Below are positions 7,001 to 12,281 of a DNA stretch of 12,281 nucleotides, one piece after another. The stretch covers positions 1 through 12,281 of the forward strand of contig CAZVFX010000166.1 of NCBI GenBank assembly GCA_964626565.1, given 5' to 3'. Source of the DNA: CAZVFX01 sp964626565 (GTDB lineage: Bacteria; Myxococcota_A; UBA9042; CAIXZC01). A program made the translations under genes and the position numbers. The first letter of the stretch is position 1; every line of letters begins with the position of its first letter. The notes below the pieces were generated by a model. That model made no database searches and was not told the origin of the DNA. It saw only the letters and a list, made by a program, of their open reading frames with translations.

Positions 7001-7961
7001 TGTTGTCGGAGGTTCAGTGAACGTGGGTGGTAGCGGAGCGGTGTTTGGTATTCGGGTCACGGACGGCAGCGGTTGCTCCATTGCCGGCAACTCGGTGACA
7101 ACGGTGGATAGCCAGTCGGCTTCGGACGGCATTGCCGGAACCGCCGTAGGCATTGGCCTCATCGGCGCCGACGGGTGCGTGGTGGACGGCAACACCGTAT
7201 CTGGCATTTCTGGGGCGGGTGCATCCAGTAGCTGGCAGTGCTGGGGGCCGGTGGCGTCGGGGGGCGGCCATGGAATAGTGCTTTCCGAAGCACCTTTGAA
7301 TTGCACAGTGTCGCGCAACGACGTGTCTCTCGTGACCGTAGGGTGGGGGTCGGCCGAGATTGGAGATACCAACGGAATCTACCTTGAGGCTCCCACTTCC
7401 TGCACCCTGTCGGGGAACTCTGTGTCGGAGGTAAGCGGACCTGAAGCGAGCTGCGATGGAATGCAGGCATCGGGCATCCGGCTGTCTGGCGCAACGGACT
7501 GCAAAGTGTTGAGTTCAACCATTGAATCGATTAATGGGGGCTGTGGAAAGGCCGGGTCGGCTCGCGGCCTGTCCCTGACGGAGGTTCAGGCGACGCCGGT
7601 GGCTGTGTCCGACGCGATTATCAGCAACGTGGATGGCCCTTGCCTCGACAATCATCCGGCGAATCCCGCCGGCATGCTGGTTGCCGAATATTCCAATCTG
7701 TTTGCCTGCGCAGGCGTTCAGCAGAACGCGACTGTACAACCCACCTGTATCCAGGCGGACCCGATGTTCGTCGACGCAGCAGGTGGCGATTTGCACCTGC
7801 TGCCCACCTCCCCGTGTGTCGACACGGGCGACCCGGCACAACTGTGCACCGACGAACCCGCACCCAACGGGTGCCGGGTCAACATGGGAGCGTATGGAAA
7901 TACGCCGGAAGCGACTTCGGCGCCGGGGGCGCCGGATTGTGGGGTGTGCCCGGAAGGGTAA
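1092..7961 (+). CDS. giant multidomain cysteine-rich surface lipoprotein
   Basis: 2289 residues. The signal peptide ends in a lipobox V-A-S-C with lipidated Cys20. Order of parts: Pro/Val/Asp spacer with 12 five-residue repeats (102-161); cysteine module (from 172); MopE-type metal motif (241), thrombospondin type 3-like Asp-rich stretch (258-304) and second MopE-type motif (344-359); cysteine modules interleaved with three 57-residue GQLG modules (361-686); FGE-like domain (717-962); a CGDGLC...ENC module (984-1005); more cysteine modules and a fourth GQLG module (1087-1143); seven-bladed propeller (1219-1653); two cysteine modules (1655-1730); right-handed beta-helix with choice-of-anchor-Q-like end (1734-2289). 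I count 11 modules of the GKECGxDGCGGSCGxC type, and module counts imply more than 100 cysteines. This implies an oxidising, extracytoplasmic location, tethered to the outer membrane by lipid and held out by the spacer. Adhesion or ligand binding is inferred, not shown. It shares an operon and general plan with the downstream paralogue. Confidence 0.95.
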   Translation: MRHVRLFAPALAVLLVVASCGQAGNGKKTPDQHVAPEVAEDVADLSARVDAKFADSTDISPTPVDLTPDDVGTEQVTPADAVPDEVEPPDVSPDEVNPSDAPLVDVPPTDVPPVDVPPVDVPPVDVPPVDVPPVDVPPVDVPPVDVPPVDVPPVDVPLVDVVPELADMADVCAPDCEGKECGPDGCGGNCGECSDDELCCADACHPQVCAAVNEFGACAGLNTCVDLELSCDAAVPTEEECNGLDEDCDGEADNGFSDIDDDGAADCVDEDDDNDLIPDLQDNCPATPNPDQMDSDGDGFGDACDFGCWLVEFQEWDDDCDGWPDALDCIPYDPEINPGAVEFCDEVDNDCNGIVDDDCICIPDCWGKECGDDGCDGSCGECGPGEECDGGTCQGVPGQLGDPCQYGNQCQSGLCLLSDAGKICTIHCEPGECPEGYSCQDVPIGGGGVLHVCFAADDPCEPECVGKECGEDGCGGSCGECAPEEECVAGKCEGSLGQLGDSCQYGKQCQSGLCLLSDAGKICTITCEPGECPEGYSCQDVAIGGGGVLHVCFAGDGPCEPSCVGHDCGDDGCGGSCGTCNLCGEQCIQGVCLFTACEDLECGDDGCGGSCGQCGPGDKCVAGNCEGALGQLGHLCQYGNQCESGLCLMSDAGKICTIYCEPGGCPQGYSCQDVVVGGGGILHVCFASDEACDPGCGQLEECIEVPSGDSVCASAAIEIPSGPFWMGCNDWMNPPVDDECADDEHPYHEVFVEVYEIDTTEVTLSQYAACVEGGGCAAAGTFEDSCNWLSPAKVDHPINCVSSLEAEAYCSWAGKRLCSEAEWEKAARGGCEWYEAKGLDCKADAYKYPWGYEEPSCDLTVVGCPGSAFTEEVCSRSPAGDSPYGLCDMAGNLWEFVADGYHDSYEGAPSDGSVWNLPGDSVRVVRGGGNVLFQGISKPRVSLRQDYPPQVGEDFFGFRCCRDDKCGQCLPGHVCQDGVCSPVCGDGLCVDGENCASCEADCGCAPPAICFLEQCCTALCDGKECGGDGCGGSCGECDQCGEVCAISLCAFTGCFGKECGEDGCGGECGQCAPAEDCVDGNCETTVGQLGDACQYGTQCESGLCLLSGEGKICTIYCEPGECPAGYYCQDVVVGGGDVLQVCFPGDEPCQPDCTGKECGGDGCEGSCGTCQPGLNCSGGTCTDCIPDCDGKECGYDGCNGVCGECVGNGVCEPACAPQHEFSTAFGQEGHQSAQVVATGPDGAIYVAGSFVASYGLDMGGGPLATYGGSDVFVAKLSEDGQHIWSRGFGGPSSDKVRGIAVDGEGSVYLTGQFRFSGADYGGGPMTSNGERDVYVAKLDNDGNHVWSKSFGGEDNDEGVDIAVGDKVVLVGTMDSDEINFGGGFIGDGVHKKAFMVKLDAEGDHVWSAAYATNSGNVSAYSVAVSDAGAVHFLGRFSGVGPIDLGGGPIVGAGSEDLVVGKFNSGGEHLWSAGFGGEGSEMGRDIAVGPGGSVFITGNFYHDDPLDFGGGPLTYLDGAEGFLLALDSAGDHLWSTSFNSMGSVNALSVAVDEGGDVYALGTYDDAPVDLGSGPVLNAGNLDIFLTRWSGSGEMSWAVGFGGVESDFGTSVTLLGSDEVVVVGGYRSPGLDLGGGELPAPALAKNDVLVASFSTVCGLTACTCIPDCTGKECGTDGCWGECGDCGCEESCDDGGCVFHGCDGKECGDDGCGGGCGVCAPSEVCLDHICLPGLDNIWVDASNADDPLENGSDEHPFDTLAEAFEMASAGAMVFVLPGTYDGANVIDAPGVAVIGAGIDLVAVVSPTLLGGFEAITEDPAFLITADAVSLEGMFILGGSVGISFLGGAGAPLLGGTVTDLRISLPAEDDKFDGMCEDWKVGIIARHVDGLVLTGLELDGIESEESWYTGCPATGIRLEDCTSCVAVSNVISSLSGGHALEGGDASCAHPSGGAFGIDALGCIDCQFLDNEITDVVGGSVNVGGSGAVFGIRVTDGSGCSIAGNSVTTVDSQSASDGIAGTAVGIGLIGADGCVVDGNTVSGISGAGASSSWQCWGPVASGGGHGIVLSEAPLNCTVSRNDVSLVTVGWGSAEIGDTNGIYLEAPTSCTLSGNSVSEVSGPEASCDGMQASGIRLSGATDCKVLSSTIESINGGCGKAGSARGLSLTEVQATPVAVSDAIISNVDGPCLDNHPANPAGMLVAEYSNLFACAGVQQNATVQPTCIQADPMFVDAAGGDLHLLPTSPCVDTGDPAQLCTDEPAPNGCRVNMGAYGNTPEATSAPGAPDCGVCPEG
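1395..1574 (+). repeat. 15-bp tandem repeat encoding PPVDV spacer
   Basis: Twelve 15-bp units in frame: PLVDV, PPTDV, nine PPVDV, PLVDV. Typical unit: cctccggttgatgta. The first three PPVDV units use gtc-gat/gac-gtg codons and the last six use gtt-gat with gta or gtg, so two sub-families have spread separately. Because 15 is a multiple of three, gain or loss of units changes stalk length without shifting the frame. Diverged Pro/Asp/Val-rich sequence extends upstream to about 1256. Confidence 0.95.
1812..2168 (+). other. MopE-type and thrombospondin type 3-like metal-binding block
   Basis: Residues 241-359 of the large lipoprotein. Two CNGxDxDCDG-type motifs (CNGLDEDCDGEADNG and CDEVDNDCNGIVDDDC) match the putative metal-binding motif known from MopE-like surface proteins. 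Between them runs an Asp-rich stretch (DIDDDGAADC, DEDDDNDLIPD, DNCPATPNPDQ, DSDGDGFGDAC) with thrombospondin type 3 calcium-binding spacing. Binding of calcium is the natural expectation; the actual metal is not determined by the sequence. The downstream paralogue lacks this block. Confidence 0.85.
2283..2453 (+). repeat. 57-residue GQLG cysteine module, copy 1
   Basis: Begins GQLGDPCQYGNQC and ends LHVCF, with eight cysteines. Characteristic core: SGLCLLSDAGKICTI followed by CEPGECPEGYSCQDV. Copies 1 and 2 are nearly the same in protein but differ at many silent positions, so the duplication is not recent. Confidence 0.9.
2580..2750 (+). repeat. 57-residue GQLG cysteine module, copy 2
   Basis: Same length and cysteine spacing as copy 1, beginning GQLGDSCQYGKQC. 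It follows one GKECG module, giving a two-part super-repeat of short module then GQLG module. Confidence 0.9.
2979..3149 (+). repeat. 57-residue GQLG cysteine module, copy 3
   Basis: Begins GQLGHLCQYGNQC with all eight cysteines kept. It sits directly before the FGE-like domain, joined by a short linker (CDPGCGQLEECIEV). Confidence 0.9.
3240..3977 (+). other. FGE-like (sulfatase-modifying factor) domain, probably non-catalytic
   Basis: Residues 717-962 of the large lipoprotein. Family hallmarks are in order: IPSGPFWMGC, VYEIDTTEVTLSQYAAC, AYCSWAGKRLCSEAEWEKAA, YPWG, LCDMAGNLWEFVADGYH, RVVRGGG and GFRCCRD. In true formylglycine-generating enzymes a cysteine pair near the C-terminus (SC...YCxRYR context) does the chemistry. 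The matching stretch here (NVLFQGISKPRVSLRQD) has no cysteine, so enzyme activity is unlikely and the fold probably serves for binding. About fifteen other cysteines suggest a disulfide-stabilised version. The downstream paralogue lacks this domain. Confidence 0.9.
4350..4520 (+). repeat. 57-residue GQLG cysteine module, copy 4
   Basis: Begins GQLGDACQYGTQC and ends LQVCF. It lies after the FGE-like domain and two GKECG modules, separated from copies 1-3. Confidence 0.9.
4746..6050 (+). other. seven-bladed beta-propeller (SBBP-type repeats)
   Basis: Residues 1219-1653. Seven repeats of about 60 residues follow the pattern AVxxxGxVYxxGxF...DFGGGPL...G..D.FVAKL...G.H.WS..FGG, which matches the SBBP repeat style. 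The opening HEFSTAFGQ resembles the closing strand HIWSRGFGG of each blade, and the last repeat stops at DVLVASFS without that strand. The N-terminal strand therefore completes blade 7 and locks the ring. Such propellers usually act as binding platforms. Confidence 0.88.
6291..7958 (+). other. right-handed beta-helix with choice-of-anchor-Q-like C-terminus
   Basis: Residues 1734-2289. It opens with IWVDASNADDPLENGSDEHP and LPGTYDG, the usual entry to DUF1565-type helices. Imperfect coils then carry GI(R/Y)L, xxNxVS and CTSC/CIDC elements. It closes with ADPMFVDAAGGDLHLLP, SPCVDTGDP and VNMGAYG, typical of choice-of-anchor-Q ends. Parallel beta-helices commonly bind or cleave polysaccharides, or act as adhesins; no catalytic site is evident. 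Confidence 0.85.
6426..6606 (+). repeat. conserved patch shared with the paralogue, copy 1
   Basis: About 90% identical by eye to 10557-10737 (16 differences counted). It includes a 35-base exact run centred on the ITEDPAFLITAD codons. The rest of the helix-coding region, except the 3' end, is clearly more diverged. Confidence 0.85.
7660..7960 (+). repeat. 3'-terminal direct repeat, copy 1
   Basis: Bases 7660-7934 (275 bp) are identical to 11791-12065. Over 7660-7960 only two bases differ (7935 and 7940). It encodes the last 99 residues, which differ from the paralogue at one position (D versus H in APDCGVC). The copy spacing is 4131 bp. Confidence 0.97.
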
Positions 7962-7984
7962 GCGCGGTGAAAGGTGACTTTCGT

Positions 7985-7990
7985 AGGAGG
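7985..7990 (+). promoter_or_regulatory. ribosome binding site for the second lipoprotein
   Basis: AGGAGG, 10 bases before GTG 8001. It supports GTG 8001 over the in-frame GTG at 7974, which lies upstream of this site and has no comparable leader. Confidence 0.8.
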
Positions 7991-8000
7991 GACCAACGCA

Positions 8001-11000
8001 GTGAGTAGACGGCCGATTTTCCACTCCGTGCTGGCGTTCAGTATTGCCGGGATTGTCTCGGCGACCGGCCTGGCCGGCTGCGGACCGGCCGAGTCGCCCG
8101 CAACCGACTCGTCTGCTCCCGACATCGGCGCCGACGTGAACGGCCCATGTGACGCGTGCCAACGCTCTCCGGTTTGCGACGCAGGCGACTGCTTCGGCGA
8201 CGGGCACAACGCGGACGTCGGTCATGACGCTCCGGAGCAGGTCAATCTCGACACCAAGGACGAGTTTGTTCCGGGGCAACTTGGGGACGCCTGCCAGTCG
8301 GCCGCCGATTGCGATTCGGGCCTCTGTGTCAGTCTTGAACACGGCAAGATCTGCACCACCAAATGCGAAACGGAGAGCTGCCCGGCCGGATACTCCTGCG
8401 GGAAGGAGTATCCAGGCCACCTGAGGAAGCCAAGCGTTTGCCTTCCTTGCGGTGGTTCTTGCAAGGGTAAGCAGTGCGGCTACGACGGCTGTGGCGGGAG
8501 TTGCGGGAAATGCGGGGAAAGTCAGGAATGTGCCGACGGTCACTGCGTTCCATGCGAGCCAAAATGCGGGAACAAGGAGTGCGGCAGCGATGGTTGCGGG
8601 GACAAATGCGGCGAGTGCGATGTCTGCGGCGAGCAATGCGTGCAGGGAATATGCACTTTCACAGCGTGCATCGGCAAAGAGTGCGGGGAAGACGGGTGTG
8701 GTGGCACGTGTGGTGAGTGTCCACCAAGCGGAGCGTGTGAACCAAAGTGCGGACCAAAACACGAACTCTCGGCGTCGTTCGGACACTCGGACCACGAATC
8801 GGCCAGAGCAGTTGCCATTGGACCCGACGGGGCGATCCTTGTGGCAGGGTCCTATTCGTCCTCAGGCGTCGACTTCGGGAAAGGTCCTCTGGCCTTCTAC
8901 GGCCCATACGACATATTCATTGCAAAACTATCCGAAACCGGCGATCTCATTTGGGCCAGCGGGTACGGCGGGCCTGAACACGACACCGTTGGCGGCGTAG
9001 CGGTCGATGCTGAGGGAGCGGTGTACTTTACCGGAAGCTCCTTTCTCGCCGGTGCGGATTTTGGGGGCGGTCCTTTGGCATCCTTCGGCGATTACGACAT
9101 GTTTGTCGTCAAGTTGGACAAGGATGGTAACCACGTCTGGTCAAAGAGCTTTGGAGGCGAAAGCCTTGATAGGGGGTCCGACATATCGGTAGGGGACGAT
9201 GTCGTCCTGGTCGGCAGAACCAAGTCCAAGATGATCGACTTCGGCGGGGGGCCAATCGGAGAGCCGCTGGGGGGAGCGAAGGTTCAAAAGAGCGTCGTGG
9301 TCAAGTTGGACGTCGATGGCGATCACGTCTGGTCCCACAGCTTTCGGATGGACAGTGGCGGTTTTGAGAGAGCCAACTCGGTATCGGTGAGCCAAAGCGG
9401 CGATGTGCATTTCTTCGGGAGATTCGGGGGAAGCGATCCTATCGACCTTGGCGGAGGGCCGATCTTCAGTGCCGGCAGCCATGACATCGTGGTCGCGAAA
9501 TTCGATTCGGCCGGCCAACATATCTGGTCGAAGGGCTTTGGCGGCGAGGGCCACGAAACCAGCCGGGATATTGCGGTCGACCCCGCTGGGCGCGTATTCC
9601 TGACGGGCGCCTTTTCCAGCGACGAGCCTCTCGATTTCGGCGGCGGCCCACTCCCCTACAATGGCAAGGCCGACGCATTCGTTGTCGGCCTTGACTCTTC
9701 CGGTAACCACCTCTGGTCGACCGCCTTCGGCTCGATCTGGGACGTGGAGGGACGCTCGCTTGCGGTCGATGACGGTGGGTACGTCTACGTCGTCGGAACG
9801 TATGAGCACGAGCCGGTCGACTTCGGCTCGGGCCCAGTCTTGAACATGGGCAAGGAGGACATCTTCCTGATGCAGATGTCCGGACAGGGGGAGAAGATCT
9901 GGGCGGTTGGTTTTGGCGGGATTCATCCTGAATACGGCAACGCCCTGGCGGTACGGGATCCGGACGAAGTGGTCATGGTTGGCAGCTTCGAGAGTTCGGG
10001 ATTGGACTTGGGCGGCGGGTCGCTTGGAGACCCGTTTCAGGCGCGGGACGACGTATTGGTGGCCTCTTTCTCAGCAGCATGCGATCTGACCTTCTGCAGT
10101 TGTCTACCTGATTGCACGGAGAAGGAGTGCGGCTACGACGGCTGTTGGGGGGAGTGCGGAGAATGCGCCTGCGGGAACATCTGCGACGACGCAGTGTGCG
10201 TTTTCATCGGATGTGACGGGAAGGAGTGCGGAGACGATGGTTGTGATGGCTCGTGCGGAGTGTGCACGCCAGGTTTCAACTGTCAGGGCGGCATCTGCAC
10301 TCCATGCACGCCCGAGTGCGTCGGGAAGGACTGCGGGAGCGACAATTGCGGAGGAATCTGCGGGATCTGCGGCGCCGGGCAGGGGTGCCTGATCAACAGT
10401 TGCGTACCCCTGGCGGGCGCCTTCTGGGTGGACGCGGCCAACGCCGACGACCCTCTGGAAGATGGGTCTAAAGAGCATCCGTTTGACGCTCTGTCTGAAG
10501 CGCTGGCGGTGGTCGTCGAGGGGGCAATGGTCTACGTGCTGCCGGGCAGCTATTCCGGCGCCAACGTGATCGACGCCCCCGGCGTCTCGGTGGTAGGCGC
10601 CGGCATCGATTTGGTGACAGTGGTATCACCGACCCTTCTCGGAGGGATGGGGGCGATAACCGAAGACCCGGCCTTCCTCATCACCGCCGACGACGTGTCG
10701 TTGGAAGGGATGTTTGTACTCGGAGGCGGCGTCGGCGTTAGTTTCCTGGGTGCGCCGGGCGCACCACTCCAGGGCGGAAGTGCCACCGATTTGCGGGTTT
10801 CGTTGCCTGATGCGGAAGAGTACTTCGATGCAATGTGCGATGATTGGAAGGTGGGAATCATGGCCCGGCACGTGGAGGGACTTGTGTTGACCGGGGTGGA
10901 ATTGAGCAACATCGAATCGGAGAAGGGTGCTTGGGGCGGTTGTCCGGCGACCGGCATTCGCGTGGAGGATTGCACCTCTTGCACAGTCACCGGAAACGTC

Positions 11001-12092
11001 ATTTCCACCGTCAGCGGGGGCGACTCGCCGTGCCAGTTTACCTACTGTTGCGACTATTCCCTCGGACATGCATTCGGAATCGATGTCAACGATTGCACCG
11101 ATTGCTTCTTCATAGACAACGAAATCAGCGACATCGTCGCCGGGAACAACTCGAAAGGGCATGGACCGGTGGCGTTTGGTTTGCGGCTCTCTGACTGTAG
11201 CGGTTGCGAGGTCACCGGGAATACAGTTGTGTCGGTGCACAGCGATGGCGCCTCGGGCGGCCAGGCAGGAACCGCGGCGGGCATTGCCCTCATCGGTGCC
11301 GAAGGATGCCAGGTGGGCGGAAACACCGTCTCCGGAGTACACGGTGCGGGGGCGGGCAACGATTGGGATTGCAGCGGCTGGGCGAAGGGCTCGGACGCCT
11401 GGGGGATCGCTCTCACCGGTGCGCCTTTCAATTGCTCGGTGACAGACAACGAAGTGTCGAACGTGTCTACTGGGGGAAGTAGCGGCGAGGTGGGGAACTC
11501 CGACGGAATCTACCTGGAGGTCCCCACTGCATGCACGCTTTCGGGAAACACGGTGTCACAAGTCAGCGGACCTGACGGGTACTGCGACGGCATGCGGGCA
11601 ACGGGCATCCGGTTGTCTGGCGCCACAGATTGCAAGGTGTCAAGCTCGACGATCCAATCGATTCTTGCGGGCTGCGGCCAGGCTGGGTCAGCAAGCGGTT
11701 TGTACCTGCCGGAAGGTCAGTCGACGCCGGTCGTTGTTTCCAATGCGATCATCAGCAACATCGATGGCGCTTGCCTCGACAACCATTTGTCGAATCCCGC
11801 CGGCATGCTGGTTGCCGAATATTCCAATCTGTTTGCCTGCGCAGGCGTTCAGCAGAACGCGACTGTACAACCCACCTGTATCCAGGCGGACCCGATGTTC
11901 GTCGACGCAGCAGGTGGCGATTTGCACCTGCTGCCCACCTCCCCGTGTGTCGACACGGGCGACCCGGCACAACTGTGCACCGACGAACCCGCACCCAACG
12001 GGTGCCGGGTCAACATGGGAGCGTATGGAAATACGCCGGAAGCGACTTCGGCGCCGGGGGCGCCGCATTGCGGGGTGTGCCCGGAAGGGTAG
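8001..12092 (+). CDS. large cysteine-rich propeller/beta-helix surface lipoprotein (paralogue)
   Basis: 1363 residues from GTG 8001. This start gives a compact lipoprotein signal: MSRRPIFHS, a hydrophobic core, then lipobox L-A-G-C with lipidated Cys27. Parts in order: short spacer (28-90); a divergent GQLG module (about 91-150); three GKECG-type cysteine modules; seven-bladed propeller (254-693); three cysteine modules, the last more diverged (KDCGSDNCGGICGIC); right-handed beta-helix from 808; choice-of-anchor-Q-like end (about 1265-1363). Relative to the upstream lipoprotein it lacks the PPVDV stalk, the MopE/thrombospondin block, the FGE-like domain and most GQLG modules, so it sits closer to the membrane. 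It starts 39 bases after the upstream stop without a terminator and is probably co-transcribed. It likely arose by tandem duplication followed by domain gain or loss. A surface role in adhesion or ligand binding is inferred; no catalytic motif is seen. Confidence 0.95.
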   Translation: MSRRPIFHSVLAFSIAGIVSATGLAGCGPAESPATDSSAPDIGADVNGPCDACQRSPVCDAGDCFGDGHNADVGHDAPEQVNLDTKDEFVPGQLGDACQSAADCDSGLCVSLEHGKICTTKCETESCPAGYSCGKEYPGHLRKPSVCLPCGGSCKGKQCGYDGCGGSCGKCGESQECADGHCVPCEPKCGNKECGSDGCGDKCGECDVCGEQCVQGICTFTACIGKECGEDGCGGTCGECPPSGACEPKCGPKHELSASFGHSDHESARAVAIGPDGAILVAGSYSSSGVDFGKGPLAFYGPYDIFIAKLSETGDLIWASGYGGPEHDTVGGVAVDAEGAVYFTGSSFLAGADFGGGPLASFGDYDMFVVKLDKDGNHVWSKSFGGESLDRGSDISVGDDVVLVGRTKSKMIDFGGGPIGEPLGGAKVQKSVVVKLDVDGDHVWSHSFRMDSGGFERANSVSVSQSGDVHFFGRFGGSDPIDLGGGPIFSAGSHDIVVAKFDSAGQHIWSKGFGGEGHETSRDIAVDPAGRVFLTGAFSSDEPLDFGGGPLPYNGKADAFVVGLDSSGNHLWSTAFGSIWDVEGRSLAVDDGGYVYVVGTYEHEPVDFGSGPVLNMGKEDIFLMQMSGQGEKIWAVGFGGIHPEYGNALAVRDPDEVVMVGSFESSGLDLGGGSLGDPFQARDDVLVASFSAACDLTFCSCLPDCTEKECGYDGCWGECGECACGNICDDAVCVFIGCDGKECGDDGCDGSCGVCTPGFNCQGGICTPCTPECVGKDCGSDNCGGICGICGAGQGCLINSCVPLAGAFWVDAANADDPLEDGSKEHPFDALSEALAVVVEGAMVYVLPGSYSGANVIDAPGVSVVGAGIDLVTVVSPTLLGGMGAITEDPAFLITADDVSLEGMFVLGGGVGVSFLGAPGAPLQGGSATDLRVSLPDAEEYFDAMCDDWKVGIMARHVEGLVLTGVELSNIESEKGAWGGCPATGIRVEDCTSCTVTGNVISTVSGGDSPCQFTYCCDYSLGHAFGIDVNDCTDCFFIDNEISDIVAGNNSKGHGPVAFGLRLSDCSGCEVTGNTVVSVHSDGASGGQAGTAAGIALIGAEGCQVGGNTVSGVHGAGAGNDWDCSGWAKGSDAWGIALTGAPFNCSVTDNEVSNVSTGGSSGEVGNSDGIYLEVPTACTLSGNTVSQVSGPDGYCDGMRATGIRLSGATDCKVSSSTIQSILAGCGQAGSASGLYLPEGQSTPVVVSNAIISNIDGACLDNHLSNPAGMLVAEYSNLFACAGVQQNATVQPTCIQADPMFVDAAGGDLHLLPTSPCVDTGDPAQLCTDEPAPNGCRVNMGAYGNTPEATSAPGAPHCGVCPEG
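8274..8444 (+). repeat. divergent GQLG cysteine module in the paralogue
   Basis: Begins GQLGDACQSAADCDSGLC and keeps the GKICT and CPAGYSC elements. The glycine-rich tail (VGGGGxLHVCF) is replaced by KEYPGHLRKPSVCLP. All eight cysteine positions appear to be kept. Confidence 0.8.
8760..10079 (+). other. seven-bladed beta-propeller of the paralogue
   Basis: Residues 254-693. Blade pattern and N-terminal closing strand (HELSASFGH) match the propeller at 4746-6050. Blade 3 carries a slightly longer loop (GEPLGGAKVQKS). It is flanked on both sides by cysteine modules exactly as in the upstream protein, so propeller plus flanks behaves as one evolutionary cassette. Confidence 0.88.
10422..12089 (+). 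other. right-handed beta-helix of the paralogue
   Basis: Residues 808-1363, co-linear with 6291-7958. The offset is 4131 bp at both ends, so insertions and deletions between them cancel. It opens FWVDAANADDPLEDGSKEHP and ends with the same choice-of-anchor-Q-like tail. CTSC, CTDC and CSGC elements recur at turns. Confidence 0.85.
10557..10737 (+). repeat. conserved patch shared with the paralogue, copy 2
   Basis: Counterpart of 6426-6606, same 4131-bp offset and about 90% identity by eye. Confidence 0.85.
11791..12091 (+). repeat. 3'-terminal direct repeat, copy 2
   Basis: Counterpart of 7660-7960: 275 identical bases, then two mismatches (12066, 12071), then identity up to the second base of the stop codon (TAA in copy 1, TAG here). 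Confidence 0.97.
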
Positions 12093-12122
12093 GGGCAGTC
12101 CCTATGGCGACGACACATCCGC

Positions 12123-12235
12123 ACATGCTAGCCCCCCTTCCCGCACTCGATTCACTCGTGCGGTCCTTCACCCTCGGGGGAAGTGCCCGAAAACGTTCCT
12201 CCGGACCGTTGAAGGGCGAAGGGGGGCTAGCTTGT
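12123..12235. other. structured foldback with perfect 14-bp arms
   Basis: GCTAGCCCCCCTTC (12127-12140) is exactly complementary to GAAGGGGGGCTAGC (12218-12231). After one T-T mismatch three further pairs extend the arms to 12123/12235 (17 of 18). The 77 bases between can fold further: CCGCAC/GTGCGG (12141-12146 with 12158-12163); GTCCTTCA/TGAAGGGC (12163-12170 with 12210-12217; base 12163 can join only one stem); TCGGG/CCCGA (12174-12178 with 12186-12190); and ACG..TCC/GGA..CGT (12193-12209, 3-base loop). It begins about 30 bases after the stop of the second lipoprotein. No T-run follows except TTGTT at 12232. It could be a 3'-UTR structure or unusual terminator, a small structured RNA, or a MITE-like element. 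No target-site duplication is evident. Confidence 0.6.
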
Positions 12236-12281
12236 TCGCCCCCCACCGTCACCAGCCTTCCCTGCCAAACGGGCACCTGGC

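Noticed and set aside
7974..8000. GTG at 7974 as start of the second lipoprotein
   Set aside because: It would place the AGGAGG ribosome site inside the gene and add nine residues before the signal peptide; GTG 8001 has the correct spacing and a compact signal.
7515..8795. Antisense reading frame of 426 residues spanning the junction of the two lipoprotein genes
   Set aside because: It covers the beta-helix end and cysteine modules of genes with strong domain evidence, has no recognisable motif, and part of it recurs antisense at 11688-12068 only because the DNA is duplicated.
12127..12231. Integron attC site
   Set aside because: The ends lack RYYYAAC/GTTRRRY core sites and the arms are perfectly paired, whereas attC arms carry bulged extrahelical bases; no integrase or cassette is visible.

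Overview
The window looks like a piece of a GC-rich, Gram-negative, deltaproteobacterial-type genome, most likely Myxococcota or Bradymonadota-like. The pointers are giant lipoproteins with Pro-Val-Asp-Val spacers, strings of GKECGxDGCGGSCGxC modules, MopE-type and thrombospondin type 3 metal-binding motifs, an FGE-like domain, SBBP-type propellers and a choice-of-anchor-Q-like beta-helix end. This assignment rests on recall of protein style, not on a marker gene.

Layout, all on the + strand. Positions 1-87 may hold the tail of an upstream gene. Positions 84-944 encode a small exported protein that looks like an outer-membrane beta-barrel; its best start is a CTG codon overlapping the upstream stop as CTGA. 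Positions 945-1091 hold a hairpin right after that stop and a good sigma70-like promoter. Positions 1092-7961 encode a 2289-residue lipoprotein and 8001-12092 a 1363-residue paralogous lipoprotein. They are 39 bases apart with no terminator between them, so they probably form one operon. Positions 12093-12281 contain no gene I can support, but they do contain a highly structured foldback (12123-12235).

The two lipoproteins share a plan: lipobox, cysteine-rich modules, a seven-bladed beta-propeller closed by its own N-terminal strand, more cysteine modules, then a right-handed beta-helix. The larger one adds a tandem-repeat stalk, metal-binding motifs, four copies of a 57-residue cysteine module and a catalytically unlikely FGE-like domain. 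They are probably large, disulfide-rich, cell-surface or outer-membrane-anchored proteins for adhesion or ligand binding; no enzyme activity or ligand can be read from the sequence.

The strongest evolutionary signal is a 275-bp stretch at the 3' ends of both lipoprotein genes that is identical, while most of the surrounding sequence has diverged freely. This points to recent gene conversion or recombination, and the direct repeats could allow loss or amplification of the second gene.
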